Below, piece after piece: positions 46,197-54,987 of a DNA stretch of 64,000 nt. Every line of letters starts with the position of its first letter. Within the stretch, counting starts at the first letter, position 1. The notes under the pieces were generated by a model, which was not told where the DNA came from, made no database searches, and saw nothing but the letters and a program-made list of their open reading frames with translations. The translations under genes and the position numbers were made by a program. Origin of the DNA: an uncultured Clostridium sp. (GTDB taxonomy: Bacteria; Bacillota; Clostridia; TANB77; CAG-508); contig CABQAZ010000001.1 of the NCBI GenBank assembly GCA_902462295.1, forward strand, positions 124,001-188,000, read 5' to 3'.

Positions 46197-47144
46197 ATGG
46201 AAAAAATATCAGTTGTAGTTTCTTGCTATAACGAAGAAAAAGCATTGCCATTATTTTATGAAGAAATGGAAAAAGTAAGAAAACAAGATTTTGAGGGAAT
46301 AGTTGATTTTGAATATATATTTGTAAATGATGGTTCAAAAGATAAAACATTAGATATAATGAGGATGTTAAGAGCAAAAGATAGTAAAGTAAGATATGTT
46401 TCATTTTCTAGAAATTTTGGAAAAGAAGCAGCAATGCTTGCAGGATTAGAAGCTTCAACAGGAGATTATGTTACATTGATGGATGCAGACTTACAAGATC
46501 CTCCAGCATTGTTAAAACAAATGTATAATGCAATAGTAAATGAAGGATATGATTCTGTTGGAACGAGAAGAGTAACAAGAAAAGGTGAACCACCAATTAG
46601 AAGTTTTTGTGCAAGAATCTTTTATAAAATAATAAATAAAATATCAAATATAGAAATGGTAGATGGAGCAAGAGATTATAGACTAATGAAAAAACAAGTA
46701 GTAGAGTCAATAATATCATTAAAAGAATATAATAGATATTCAAAAGGATTATTTAGTTTTGTAGGATTTAATACAAAATGGATTGAGTATGAAAACATAG
46801 AAAGAGTTGCAGGAGAAACCAAATGGTCTTTTTGGAAATTGGTTAAATATGCTTTAGATGGAATAACGGCATTTTCAACAATTCCATTGATATTATCATC
46901 TATAATAGGAATAATATTTTGTGTAATTGCATTTTTTGCAATAGTATTTATAATAATAAAAACATTAGTATATGGCGATCCAACAACAGGTTGGCCATCA
47001 CTTGTATGTATTATAGTTTTTGTTAGTGGTGTACAATTATTTTGTATGGGAGTTATTGGACAATACTTATCTAAAACATACTTGGAGGTAAAAAATAGAC
47101 CTATATATATTATAAAGGAAACAGAAAAAGATTTTGTTAAATAA
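46197..47144 (+). CDS. GtrB/CsbB-like membrane GT2
   Basis: 315 residues. Soluble GT-A domain (ISVVVSCYNEEKALPLFY, FVNDGSKDKT, MDADLQDPP with the DxD site, GTRRVTRKGEP) followed by two C-terminal helices (about 230-250 and 270-290) and GQYLSKTYLEVKNRPIY. This is the polyprenyl-phosphate glucose/GlcNAc transferase type that loads a lipid carrier for decorating teichoic acids. GAAAGGAGC precedes the ATG and the gene follows the LTA-synthase-like gene by 19 bases, so the two may act together. Confidence 0.92.
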   Translation: MEKISVVVSCYNEEKALPLFYEEMEKVRKQDFEGIVDFEYIFVNDGSKDKTLDIMRMLRAKDSKVRYVSFSRNFGKEAAMLAGLEASTGDYVTLMDADLQDPPALLKQMYNAIVNEGYDSVGTRRVTRKGEPPIRSFCARIFYKIINKISNIEMVDGARDYRLMKKQVVESIISLKEYNRYSKGLFSFVGFNTKWIEYENIERVAGETKWSFWKLVKYALDGITAFSTIPLILSSIIGIIFCVIAFFAIVFIIIKTLVYGDPTTGWPSLVCIIVFVSGVQLFCMGVIGQYLSKTYLEVKNRPIYIIKETEKDFVK

Positions 47145-47268
47145 TTTACGTACGAATAGAATAAAAAAGAAAATAAAGAGAAAAAATAATAAACATATGA
47201 ATATACAAAAGTTTAAATAATATAAACAAGTATAAAAAAATACGCAAATCAGAAAGGAATGCATGAAT

Positions 47269-48267
47269 ATGTTTAAATTTGGATTAGGGCAAGATATAGG
47301 AATTGATTTAGGAACAGCAACAGTAATCGCATATGTAAAAGGAAAAGGAGTAGTACTTAGAGAACCATCAGTTGTAGCGGTAGATAGCAATACAAATGAA
47401 GTATTAGCAGTAGGACAAGAAGCAAGAAGAATGTTAGGAAGAACACCAGGAAACATAGTAGCAACAAGGCCACTAAGAGAAGGAGTAATATCAGACTATA
47501 CTGTAACTGAAAGAATGTTAAAATATTTTATAAATAAAATAAATGGAAAAACATTGTTTTCACCAAGAACAATGATATGTATACCATCAAGAGTAACAGA
47601 AGTAGAAAAAAAAGCTGTAATAGATGCTGCAACACAAGCAGGAGCAAGAAAAGTATTTTTAATTGAAGAACCAATAGCAGCAGCAATAGGAGCAGGAATA
47701 GACATAGCAAAACCATGTGGAAATATGGTAGTAGATATAGGAGGAGGAACAACAGACATAGCAGTAATATCACTTGGAGGGTCAGTAGAAAGTACATCTT
47801 TAAAAGTTGCTGGGGATAAATTTGATGAGTATATAGTAAAATATATTAAGAAAAAACATAATATAATGATTGGTGAAAGAACTGCAGAAGACCTAAAAAT
47901 AAACATAGGATGTGTATACCCCAAAATACAAAATGCAGAAATGGAAATTAGAGGAAGAGATTTAGCAACAGGACTACCAAAAAATATAACAGTATATTCT
48001 AATGAAATGCTAGAAGCTCTTATAGAACCTGCAATGATGATTGTAGATGCTGTTCATTCGGTATTAGAAAAAACACCACCAGAACTTTCTGCAGATATAA
48101 GCAATAGAGGAATCTATATGACTGGAGGAGGTTGCTTAGTTGACGGATTAGATAAGCTTTTACAAGAAAAAACAGGAATAAATGTTATGATTGCAAATGA
48201 CGCTGTATCTTGCGTTGCATTAGGAACTGGTAAGGCTTTAGACAATTTAGATTCATTAGATAGATAA
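47269..48267 (+). CDS. mreB: MreB/Mbl family actin-like protein
   Basis: Filament-forming ATPase that guides lateral wall synthesis. 332 residues from ATG 47269; ATG 47263 is also in frame but only 4 bases from AAAGGA. DIGIDLGTATV (phosphate 1), VVDIGGGTTDIAVI (phosphate 2), IEEPIAAAIGAG and MTGGGCLVDGLDK (adenosine) are intact. Whether it is MreB, Mbl or MreBH cannot be told by eye. mreC and mreD are not adjacent, which favours an Mbl-like paralogue. Confidence 0.95.
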   Translation: MFKFGLGQDIGIDLGTATVIAYVKGKGVVLREPSVVAVDSNTNEVLAVGQEARRMLGRTPGNIVATRPLREGVISDYTVTERMLKYFINKINGKTLFSPRTMICIPSRVTEVEKKAVIDAATQAGARKVFLIEEPIAAAIGAGIDIAKPCGNMVVDIGGGTTDIAVISLGGSVESTSLKVAGDKFDEYIVKYIKKKHNIMIGERTAEDLKINIGCVYPKIQNAEMEIRGRDLATGLPKNITVYSNEMLEALIEPAMMIVDAVHSVLEKTPPELSADISNRGIYMTGGGCLVDGLDKLLQEKTGINVMIANDAVSCVALGTGKALDNLDSLDR

Positions 48268-48271
48268 TGTG

Positions 48272-48300
48272 TTGCAAAATTTATTGATATGTGGTAGAAT
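48272..48300 (+). promoter_or_regulatory. Predicted promoter for the VWA protein gene
   Basis: TTGCAA at 48272-48277, 17 bases, TAGAAT at 48295-48300, 20 bases before the start. Confidence 0.6.
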
Positions 48301-48319
48301 ATAGCATGAGGTGTTTAAA

Positions 48320-49714
48320 ATGAAAAAGAAAATCGCAATAACAATATTTTTATTATTAACAATGATGACAACAAGTGTATTTGCTACTGCAAAATCAACA
48401 GATGTAACGATGGAAATTGTAGAAGATAACATTTGTACAATAAAATTAAATGATGATTCAAGTTTTGAAAAGAAAATGATACAATATGATTTAAAAAAGC
48501 ATCAAGTAACAATACAATTAAAAGTTTCAAATAACTCAAAAGAAGTAATTCCATCAGGAGAGATGATGTTAGTAATAGATAGTTCAAGTAGTATGGATGA
48601 AATTGTAAGTGGAAATACAACAAGAAAAGATTTAGTATTAAATTCAGCAAATAAATTAGTTGAAAGTTTACTAAAATCCAATCCAACATCATTAAAAATT
48701 GGTGTAACTACATTTTCAACAGGAACAGAAAAAGACGAAAATGGATATTTAGTTACAGGAACAGAAGCTGATGCACAAAAAGTATGTGATTTTACAAACG
48801 ATTTAAATACGCTAACAAGCAAAATTTCTGCAATAAAAGGAACAGGACAATATACTAACCTTGATGCAGGTTTAAAATTAGCTAAAAATCAATTTACAAA
48901 TGAAAATACAAATAAATATATGATAATTTTAACAGATGGATTACCAAACTTGGCAGTAGGTAATAATGATTTAGTTACTTATGATGGATTAACAAAAATC
49001 ATATCACAAACAAAAAATACACTAACATCATTAGAAAATGTAGATGTGTACACAATGTTGACAGGTATTAGTAATGATGAAGCAACATTTAGAACAGATG
49101 GAACAAATACATATACATATGGTCAAGTTATACAAGAAGTATTTGGTACTCAAGAAAATCCTACAAAGGGAAAATTTTATAAAATTAGTGATAATCAAAT
49201 AGAACAAACAATAACAAATAAAATTTTTAATGATTTAATGCCAATAGAAAATTCATTAAAAGATATAGTAGTTGTGGATTATTTTCCACAGTATATGGTT
49301 GACAATTTTGAAATGACATATGTTGATGGAATTGATATTAGTAATATTTCTCCTAAAATAGATACTCAAAATAATAGTATCACATGGAAAATAGATAAAT
49401 TAGAAGCTGGAAAAACAGCAATAATTCAATATAAACTAACATTAAAAGATGAATTTGATGAAACAATAATAGATAAAGTGCTTGATACAAATCAAAAAAT
49501 AGATATTAAGTATAAAGACATTGATGGAGAAAATAAAGACAAAACATCTGATGTAACACCTAAAATAAAACTTGTAAAAGAAGATACAAATACAGACAAC
49601 ACTATTGCACCAGATCCAATACCTAAAGCGGGAATATCAATAATATCAGTTTCAATAATAGTATATTTAGGAATTGCAGTATTTTTAGGATATAAAGCAA
49701 AAAAAACTAAGTAA
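48320..49714 (+). CDS. Cell-surface von Willebrand A domain protein
   Basis: 464 residues from ATG 48320 (GAGGTG 6 bases before; GTG 48311 would overlap the site). Signal peptide about 1-24, then a VWA domain with the metal-ion site DSSSSMD (Asp87, Ser89, Ser91) and ILTDGLPN, followed by a beta-rich stalk resembling pilin or isopeptide-type domains. The C-terminus has IPKAG, a hydrophobic stretch and a Lys-rich tail: the layout of a sortase substrate, though the motif is a variant of LPxTG. Probably an adhesin or pilus-tip type protein. No sortase gene is in the window. Confidence 0.85.
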   Translation: MKKKIAITIFLLLTMMTTSVFATAKSTDVTMEIVEDNICTIKLNDDSSFEKKMIQYDLKKHQVTIQLKVSNNSKEVIPSGEMMLVIDSSSSMDEIVSGNTTRKDLVLNSANKLVESLLKSNPTSLKIGVTTFSTGTEKDENGYLVTGTEADAQKVCDFTNDLNTLTSKISAIKGTGQYTNLDAGLKLAKNQFTNENTNKYMIILTDGLPNLAVGNNDLVTYDGLTKIISQTKNTLTSLENVDVYTMLTGISNDEATFRTDGTNTYTYGQVIQEVFGTQENPTKGKFYKISDNQIEQTITNKIFNDLMPIENSLKDIVVVDYFPQYMVDNFEMTYVDGIDISNISPKIDTQNNSITWKIDKLEAGKTAIIQYKLTLKDEFDETIIDKVLDTNQKIDIKYKDIDGENKDKTSDVTPKIKLVKEDTNTDNTIAPDPIPKAGISIISVSIIVYLGIAVFLGYKAKKTK

Positions 49715-49735
49715 ATTTTTTAGAACAAATAAATG

Positions 49736-49770
49736 AAAAGAAGCCTCTCAAAAAGGGACTTCTTTTATTT
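49736..49770 (+). terminator. Intrinsic terminator
   Basis: AAAAGAAG pairs with CTTCTTTT, with an inner three-pair extension and a small loop, about 20 bases after the VWA gene. The opposing 37-residue gene also ends here. Confidence 0.7.
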
Positions 49771-49783
49771 ATATGTCAAAGGA

Positions 49784-49897
49784 TTAGCAACATCCGCCTC
49801 TGTTACCACCGCAACAGCAACAAATTAAAAGTATTAAGATGATTATCCAGCAACAATCATCACCGAATCCAAATCCACATCCTCTATTTTCTGGCAT
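49784..49897 (-). CDS. 37-residue Cys-rich membrane peptide
   Basis: A short minus-strand gene with a very strong ribosome site (GAAAGGGGGGG, about 49904-49914). The product begins MPENRGCGFGFGDDCCW, has a hydrophobic core (IIILILLI), then CCCCGGNRGGCC: 9 Cys and 8 Gly in 37 residues. Such tiny Gly/Cys-rich membrane peptides recall YjcZ-type spore proteins of Bacilli and Clostridia, but I cannot assign a family. Evidence that it is real: good start signal, coherent membrane-peptide composition, and a terminator-like hairpin just beyond its stop. Confidence 0.7.
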   Translation of the reverse strand: MPENRGCGFGFGDDCCWIIILILLICCCCGGNRGGCC

Positions 49898-50072
49898 ATA
49901 AAACCCCCCCTTTCGAAAAACAATCTTAACTAAAGTAAATCTTTAGGATTTTCTTTTGATAATATATAATATGGAAATTAAAAAAAAGTGTTACTTATTT
50001 TAAATTAAATCTATAATAAGATGGTAACATGTAATATAGTGTTAATAATTAATAGTTTTGATTAATTCTTTT

Positions 50073-50257
50073 AGAAATGCCTGGAATATAAGCTTTGAAT
50101 GAAATGACGAATGTGTATGAAAAAATTTTAGAAATTCTATGCAGTTTTATGGTAAGAGTTCACGATAGTGGAAAGGACCCATAAAACAAATTAGAATTCC
50201 TTAAATTTTGTAATAAACCGAGGAATGTAATGAAAAGCTTATATTTCAGGCATATTG
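50073..50257 (+). repeat. 185-bp hairpin element, copy B (candidate structured RNA)
   Basis: Copy B of the element at 10030-10214, in the opposite orientation. Pairing found by eye: P1 50073-50093 with 50237-50257; P2 50122-50138 with 50193-50209 (15 of 17 pairs); P3 50144-50152 with 50179-50187 (9 of 9); P4 50159-50163 with 50168-50172, closing a GATA loop. Between P1 and P2 lie purine-rich, unpaired, nearly invariant strands. It sits in a 672-base gap (49715-50386) that also holds a terminator, the 37-residue gene and the mutL promoter. No coding frame is apparent. Confidence 0.85.
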
Positions 50258-50316
50258 TATAAAATACCAAAGAAAACCATTAACCTGTAGTAGAGTTATA
50301 AATTTTTACAAAATAC

Positions 50317-50345
50317 TTGATTAAGAAAATGATAAATGATAAAAT
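50317..50345 (+). promoter_or_regulatory. Predicted promoter for mutL
   Basis: TTGATT at 50317-50322, 17 bases, TAAAAT at 50340-50345, 60 bases after the end of the hairpin element. Confidence 0.6.
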
Positions 50346-50386
50346 ACAAGAGTAACGAAAGATACCTAGGAGGGATAAAATAAAAA

Positions 50387-52615
50387 ATGGGAAACATAGT
50401 TTTGTTGGATGATTTAACAATCAATAAAATAGCAGCAGGAGAAGTAATTGAAAGACCAGCATCAGTAATAAAAGAAATGGTAGAAAACTCAATAGATGCA
50501 GGAGCAAATAATATAACAGTAGAAATAAAAAATGGTGGAATATCATATATAAAAGTCACAGACAACGGAAAAGGAATAACAGAAGATGATTTAGAGATGG
50601 CATTTGAAAGACACGCTACAAGCAAAATAAGATCAGCAGAAGACCTAAATACAGTTGTTTCAATGGGGTTTAGAGGAGAAGCATTAGCTAGTATAGCAGC
50701 AATAGCAAGAGTTGAAATGGTATCAAAAACAAAAGAACAACAAAATGGATATAAAGTAGTAGTTGAAGGAGGAAATGTATTAGAAAAGTCAGAAGCAGGT
50801 TGTCCTACAGGAACATCAATAACAGTAACCAATTTGTTTTATAATACTCCAGTAAGATATAAATTTTTAAAAAAAGACTTTACAGAAGCAGGATATATAG
50901 AAGATGCTATAACAAGAATAGCATTAGTACATCCAGAAATAGCTATAAAATTAATAAATACAGGAAAAACAATAATACAAACAAATGGAAATGGAGATTT
51001 AAAAACAGTAATTTATAGTATATATGGAAAAGATGTAGCAGGAGCACTAATAGAAACAGATTATACATATGAAAATATGCATATATATGGAGTTGTTGGA
51101 AAACCAGAAATAGCACGTTCAAATAGAGCAAATCAAATATTTTTTGTAAACAAAAGATATATAAAAGACAAAGCACTATCATCAGCAGCAGAAAAAGCAT
51201 ATAAGGGAATGATTCCAATAGGAAAATTTAGTTTTTTAGTGTTAAACATTGAAATGAATCCAAGCAAAGTAGATGTTAATGTACATCCAGCTAAATTAGA
51301 AGTTAGATTTGAAGAAGAGAATTTGGTATTTAAGGCAGTATACCATGCAATAAAAGATGCACTGTTAAAAGCAGAATTAGTAGCAAACACAGAACATACA
51401 TCAAGTGAGAAAAGAATAGAAAGTGGTCTATTTGGAAGCAAAGTTATAAATCAAAACAATGAACCAATATCTATCAGTAACAATGAAAAAGATAATCAAA
51501 TAGAAAAAAAAGAAACAATAATAGAACAAATATATAAAGCAAGGCAAATAGCTGAACAAGATGATAAAAAGATATCAGAACCAATACAAAATAAAGAAGA
51601 AAAGAACGAAACACTTGAAATATCAGGAATAGAAAAAAGTCAAGAAGTTTTAAAAAAATTACAAGAAATGAAACAAAAGTTATTACAAGAAACATCAGAA
51701 GCAAAAGAAAAAAATTTAAATACAAAAGAAGAAATAAAATATAATGAAGATACAGAAACAAACAAAGAAATTAATGAAACTAAAGAAAAAGTTGAAGAAG
51801 AATCAACAACATATAATTTAGAAAACGAAAAAAAAATAGAAGAAGAAAATGTAACATTAGAAGAAAAAACAATACAACCACAAGAATATACGCAAAAATT
51901 TGAAGAAATGTATTTAAAATTATTTGGAACAAAACCAGTAAAAGAAAAAGAAGAAGAACCAAAAGAGCAAGAAAAAGTAGATGATATAGCAGTATTAGGA
52001 AATACATCAGTATTCGATAACATAGAAGAATATCAAAAGCCAAACTATAAATTTATAGGAATAGTATTTAATACATATATAATAATAGAAATTGATAAAG
52101 AAATGTATATAATCGATCAGCATGCAGCACATGAAAGAATATTATATGAAAAAGTAAAAGCAAACTATTATAATGAAGAAAGCAAAGATTCACAATTAAT
52201 GTTATTACCAGATATAATAACACTATCACATAAAGAAATGGAAATAGCAAAAGACAATATGCAAATGTTTAGAAAAGCAGGATTTATGATAGAAGAATTT
52301 GGCGAAAACACAATAAAACTAACAGGTGTACCAGAAATGTGTTTAGATTTAGAAACAAAAGAAATGTTTTTAGAAACATTAGACGAAATAAACTCAGTAT
52401 CAAGAACTGCAAAACAAGAAATAGAAGAAAGATTTATATCAACAATAGCATGTAAGGCAGCAGTAAAAGCAAATATGGCATTAACAAAAGAAGAAGTGGA
52501 TAGTTTGATGAATAAATTATTAGTATTACCAAATCCATTTACATGTCCTCATGGAAGACCAACTGCAATCAAGATGTCTAAATATGATATTGAAAGAAAA
52601 TTTGCAAGAAAGTAA
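50387..52615 (+). CDS. mutL: DNA mismatch repair protein MutL
   Basis: 742 residues. GHKL ATPase domain (IAAGEVIERPASVIKEMVENSIDAGA, DNGKGI, GFRGEALASIA), a Lys/Glu-rich linker (about 345-535), and the C-terminal endonuclease domain. DQHAAHERILYEK begins at Asp577 and CPHGRP at Cys720, so this is a nicking MutL, as expected where MutH is absent. AGGAGGG precedes the ATG. mutS is not in the window; miaA follows, as in many Firmicutes. Confidence 0.97.
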   Translation: MGNIVLLDDLTINKIAAGEVIERPASVIKEMVENSIDAGANNITVEIKNGGISYIKVTDNGKGITEDDLEMAFERHATSKIRSAEDLNTVVSMGFRGEALASIAAIARVEMVSKTKEQQNGYKVVVEGGNVLEKSEAGCPTGTSITVTNLFYNTPVRYKFLKKDFTEAGYIEDAITRIALVHPEIAIKLINTGKTIIQTNGNGDLKTVIYSIYGKDVAGALIETDYTYENMHIYGVVGKPEIARSNRANQIFFVNKRYIKDKALSSAAEKAYKGMIPIGKFSFLVLNIEMNPSKVDVNVHPAKLEVRFEEENLVFKAVYHAIKDALLKAELVANTEHTSSEKRIESGLFGSKVINQNNEPISISNNEKDNQIEKKETIIEQIYKARQIAEQDDKKISEPIQNKEEKNETLEISGIEKSQEVLKKLQEMKQKLLQETSEAKEKNLNTKEEIKYNEDTETNKEINETKEKVEEESTTYNLENEKKIEEENVTLEEKTIQPQEYTQKFEEMYLKLFGTKPVKEKEEEPKEQEKVDDIAVLGNTSVFDNIEEYQKPNYKFIGIVFNTYIIIEIDKEMYIIDQHAAHERILYEKVKANYYNEESKDSQLMLLPDIITLSHKEMEIAKDNMQMFRKAGFMIEEFGENTIKLTGVPEMCLDLETKEMFLETLDEINSVSRTAKQEIEERFISTIACKAAVKANMALTKEEVDSLMNKLLVLPNPFTCPHGRPTAIKMSKYDIERKFARK

Positions 52616-52625
52616 GGATATTTTT

Positions 52626-52706
52626 AAATTGCACACAAAATACCCGGTCCCAGAGGTGCAAAAATAAAATTGCAAGCAAAATACCTGTTCTCAAATGTGC
52701 AAAAAT
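52626..52706 (+). repeat. Two tandem 41-bp repeats before miaA
   Basis: 52626-52665 and 52667-52706 match at 33 of 40 positions. Each unit is bounded by a short inverted repeat (TTGCAC with GTGCAA in the first, TTGCA with TGCAA in the second). They fill the gap between mutL and miaA. There is no T tract, so they are not obvious terminators. Confidence 0.75.
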
Positions 52707-52725
52707 TTAATATAAGGGAGAAAAT

Positions 52726-53628
52726 ATGAGCAAACCAAAAGTAATAGTTATATGTGGACCAACTGCGTCAGGAAAAACAGCATTATCAATAGAATTAGCA
52801 AAAAAAATTGATGGAGAAATTATTTCGAGTGATTCTATGCAGATATATACTGATATGAATATAGGAACTGCAAAACCAACGATAGAAGAAATGCAGGGAA
52901 TAAAACATTATATGTTGGATTTTGTAAAGCCTGATGAAAGATATAGTGTGGCAGATTTTAAAAAAGATGCAGAAAAAGCAATAGAAGAAGTTCTAAAAAA
53001 AGGCAAAACACCAATAGTAGTTGGTGGAACTGGATTATATGTGGATAGTTTAATATATGGCATAGAATATCAAAATATAGAATTTGATGAAGAATATAGA
53101 ACAGAGTTAGAAAACAGAGTTATAAATGAGGGACTAGAAACATTATATGAGGAAGCAAGAAAAGTGGATTCGCATGCAATGGAAAAAATAAGTAAAAATG
53201 ACAAGAAAAGAATATTAAGAGTGTTGGAAATTTATAAAGCAACAGGAAAAACTAAAACTGAACAAGAAATTGAATCTAGAAAAAATGGAGTAAAGTATGA
53301 TTATAAAGTTTTTGCAATAAATATGGATAGAGAAAAACTTTATGAAAGAATTAACAAAAGAGTAGATATTATGATAGAACAAGGATTAGTAGAAGAAGTT
53401 AAGAAATTATTAACAAAATATGAAAGTTTTCCAACAGCAATGCAAGGACTTGGATATAAAGAAGTTGTAGAATATTTACAAAATAAAATTACAAGAGAAG
53501 AAATGATAGAAAAAATTAAAATGGAAACTAGAAGATATGCAAAAAGGCAACTTACATGGTTTAGAAAAAATAAACAAACAATATGGATAGGACCACAAGA
53601 TTTACAAAAGATTTTAGATGAAATATAG
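52726..53628 (+). CDS. miaA: tRNA dimethylallyltransferase
   Basis: Adds an isopentenyl group to A37 of tRNAs reading U-starting codons. 300 residues. P-loop GPTASGKT (11-18), SSDSMQIYTDMNIGTAKP, the DFVKPDERYSVADF block, VVGGTGLYVDSLIYG, and the C-terminal AMQGLGYKEVVEYL and RRYAKRQLTWFR are all typical. AAGGGAG precedes the ATG. Confidence 0.97.
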   Translation: MSKPKVIVICGPTASGKTALSIELAKKIDGEIISSDSMQIYTDMNIGTAKPTIEEMQGIKHYMLDFVKPDERYSVADFKKDAEKAIEEVLKKGKTPIVVGGTGLYVDSLIYGIEYQNIEFDEEYRTELENRVINEGLETLYEEARKVDSHAMEKISKNDKKRILRVLEIYKATGKTKTEQEIESRKNGVKYDYKVFAINMDREKLYERINKRVDIMIEQGLVEEVKKLLTKYESFPTAMQGLGYKEVVEYLQNKITREEMIEKIKMETRRYAKRQLTWFRKNKQTIWIGPQDLQKILDEI

Positions 53629-53653
53629 TTCATTTAAGAAAGGAGCAAAAGAT

Positions 53654-54856
53654 TTGGGAAAGGGCAAAAAGATTATAGTGATATTATCAGCATTGGTAAT
53701 AATTGCGTACATAACTTGGGCGATATATTTGCTGATATTCCATACTGCAGATACATATATTATTAGTCAAGGAACAATTTCTCAAGAAGATGAAACAGTT
53801 GGATACATAATAAGAAATGAAGTTGTACAAAAAAGTGAAAAATATTCAAATGGAATTTATGCAATAGCTTCAGAGGGACAAAGAGTTGCTATTAATGAAC
53901 CAATATTTAGATATTATAGTGATAGCGAAAAAGAAGTAACAGATGAAATCAATCAGCTAAATTACAAGATACAAAATTTATTAGAACAAGATAAAAGTGT
54001 TACATCAGCAGACATAAAAGCTATAGAAAATCAAATTGACGAAAAAATAGAAAATATAAATATATTAAATAATTATCAAGAAATGAATGAATATAAAAAA
54101 AATATAGATACATTAATAAGTAAAAAAATCAAATTTATTGGAGATGTAACTGAAAATAAAGAAATAAAAGAATTAGTAAAACAAAGAAATTCATTAGAAA
54201 ACAAATTGAAAAATGGTTCAGAATATCAAAAAGCTCAAAAGAGCGGAATAGTATCATATAGAGTAGATGGATTAGAAGAAAAGCTTTCTCCAGATAAATT
54301 CAATATAATAAATGAGCAATATTTAGATAATTTAGAAATAAAAACAGGACAAATAATATCAGCTAGTAATGATTGTGGAAAGATTATAGATAATTTTAAA
54401 TGTTACATTGCTGTAACAATGAATTCTAAAGAAGCAATGGAAGCTAAAGTAAATGATAAGGTAAAAATAAGAATATCAAATGATGAAGAAGATGACGCTA
54501 AAATTATTCAAATAAATGAAGAAAGTGGAAAAAGAACAATAATATTTCAGCTTAGTAAGATGTCAGAGGTATTAATCAATCATAGAAAGATTGATATTGA
54601 TGTAATATGGTGGGATGCTTCTGGATTAAAAGTTCCAAATCAAGTATTAACACAAGAAAATCAATTATACTATGTAACAAGAAATAAAGCAGGTGTACAA
54701 ACTAAATTATTAGTAAAAGTAAAAATACAAACAGATAAATATTCAATAATTGAATCATATAAAAATGATGAATTAAGAGAATTAGGATATAGTGAACAAG
54801 ATATAAAAAAATATAAGAAGATAAGTAATTATGATGAAGTTATGATGAATAATTAA
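53654..54856 (+). CDS. HlyD-like membrane protein upstream of sepF
   Basis: 400 residues from TTG 53654, which AAAGGAG precedes at proper spacing; ATG 53618 lies inside miaA and lacks a site. One N-terminal helix (about 6-30), a lipoyl-like beta segment (DETVGYIIRNEVV, IYAIASEGQRVAINEPIF), a coiled-coil hairpin (about 100-170) and a C-terminal beta domain: the layout of HlyD/membrane-fusion proteins. No transporter is adjacent. Its position before sepF suggests a role linked to division or the envelope. Confidence 0.78.
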   Translation: MGKGKKIIVILSALVIIAYITWAIYLLIFHTADTYIISQGTISQEDETVGYIIRNEVVQKSEKYSNGIYAIASEGQRVAINEPIFRYYSDSEKEVTDEINQLNYKIQNLLEQDKSVTSADIKAIENQIDEKIENINILNNYQEMNEYKKNIDTLISKKIKFIGDVTENKEIKELVKQRNSLENKLKNGSEYQKAQKSGIVSYRVDGLEEKLSPDKFNIINEQYLDNLEIKTGQIISASNDCGKIIDNFKCYIAVTMNSKEAMEAKVNDKVKIRISNDEEDDAKIIQINEESGKRTIIFQLSKMSEVLINHRKIDIDVIWWDASGLKVPNQVLTQENQLYYVTRNKAGVQTKLLVKVKIQTDKYSIIESYKNDELRELGYSEQDIKKYKKISNYDEVMMNN

Positions 54857-54869
54857 TGTTACAAAAATA

Positions 54870-54899
54870 TTACAAAAATATTAAATTTATATTACAATT
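54870..54899 (+). promoter_or_regulatory. 30-bp element upstream of the sepF promoter
   Basis: Contains TTACAAAAATATTA and ATATTACAATT. It matches 27 of 30 bases at 56096-56125, where it also lies about 10-12 bases upstream of a TTGACA box. Possible operator or UP-like element. Confidence 0.5.
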
Positions 54900-54909
54900 C
54901 AAAAAACTA

Positions 54910-54938
54910 TTGACAAAATTGAAAAAAAGTTAGATACT
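54910..54938 (+). promoter_or_regulatory. Predicted promoter for sepF-divIVA
   Basis: TTGACA at 54910-54915, 17 bases, GATACT at 54933-54938. The -35 is perfect, the -10 weaker. Confidence 0.6.
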
Positions 54939-54987
54939 TAATGCAAAATTAGAATACGAAAGTGTAAAATATTAGGAGGTTAAAAAA

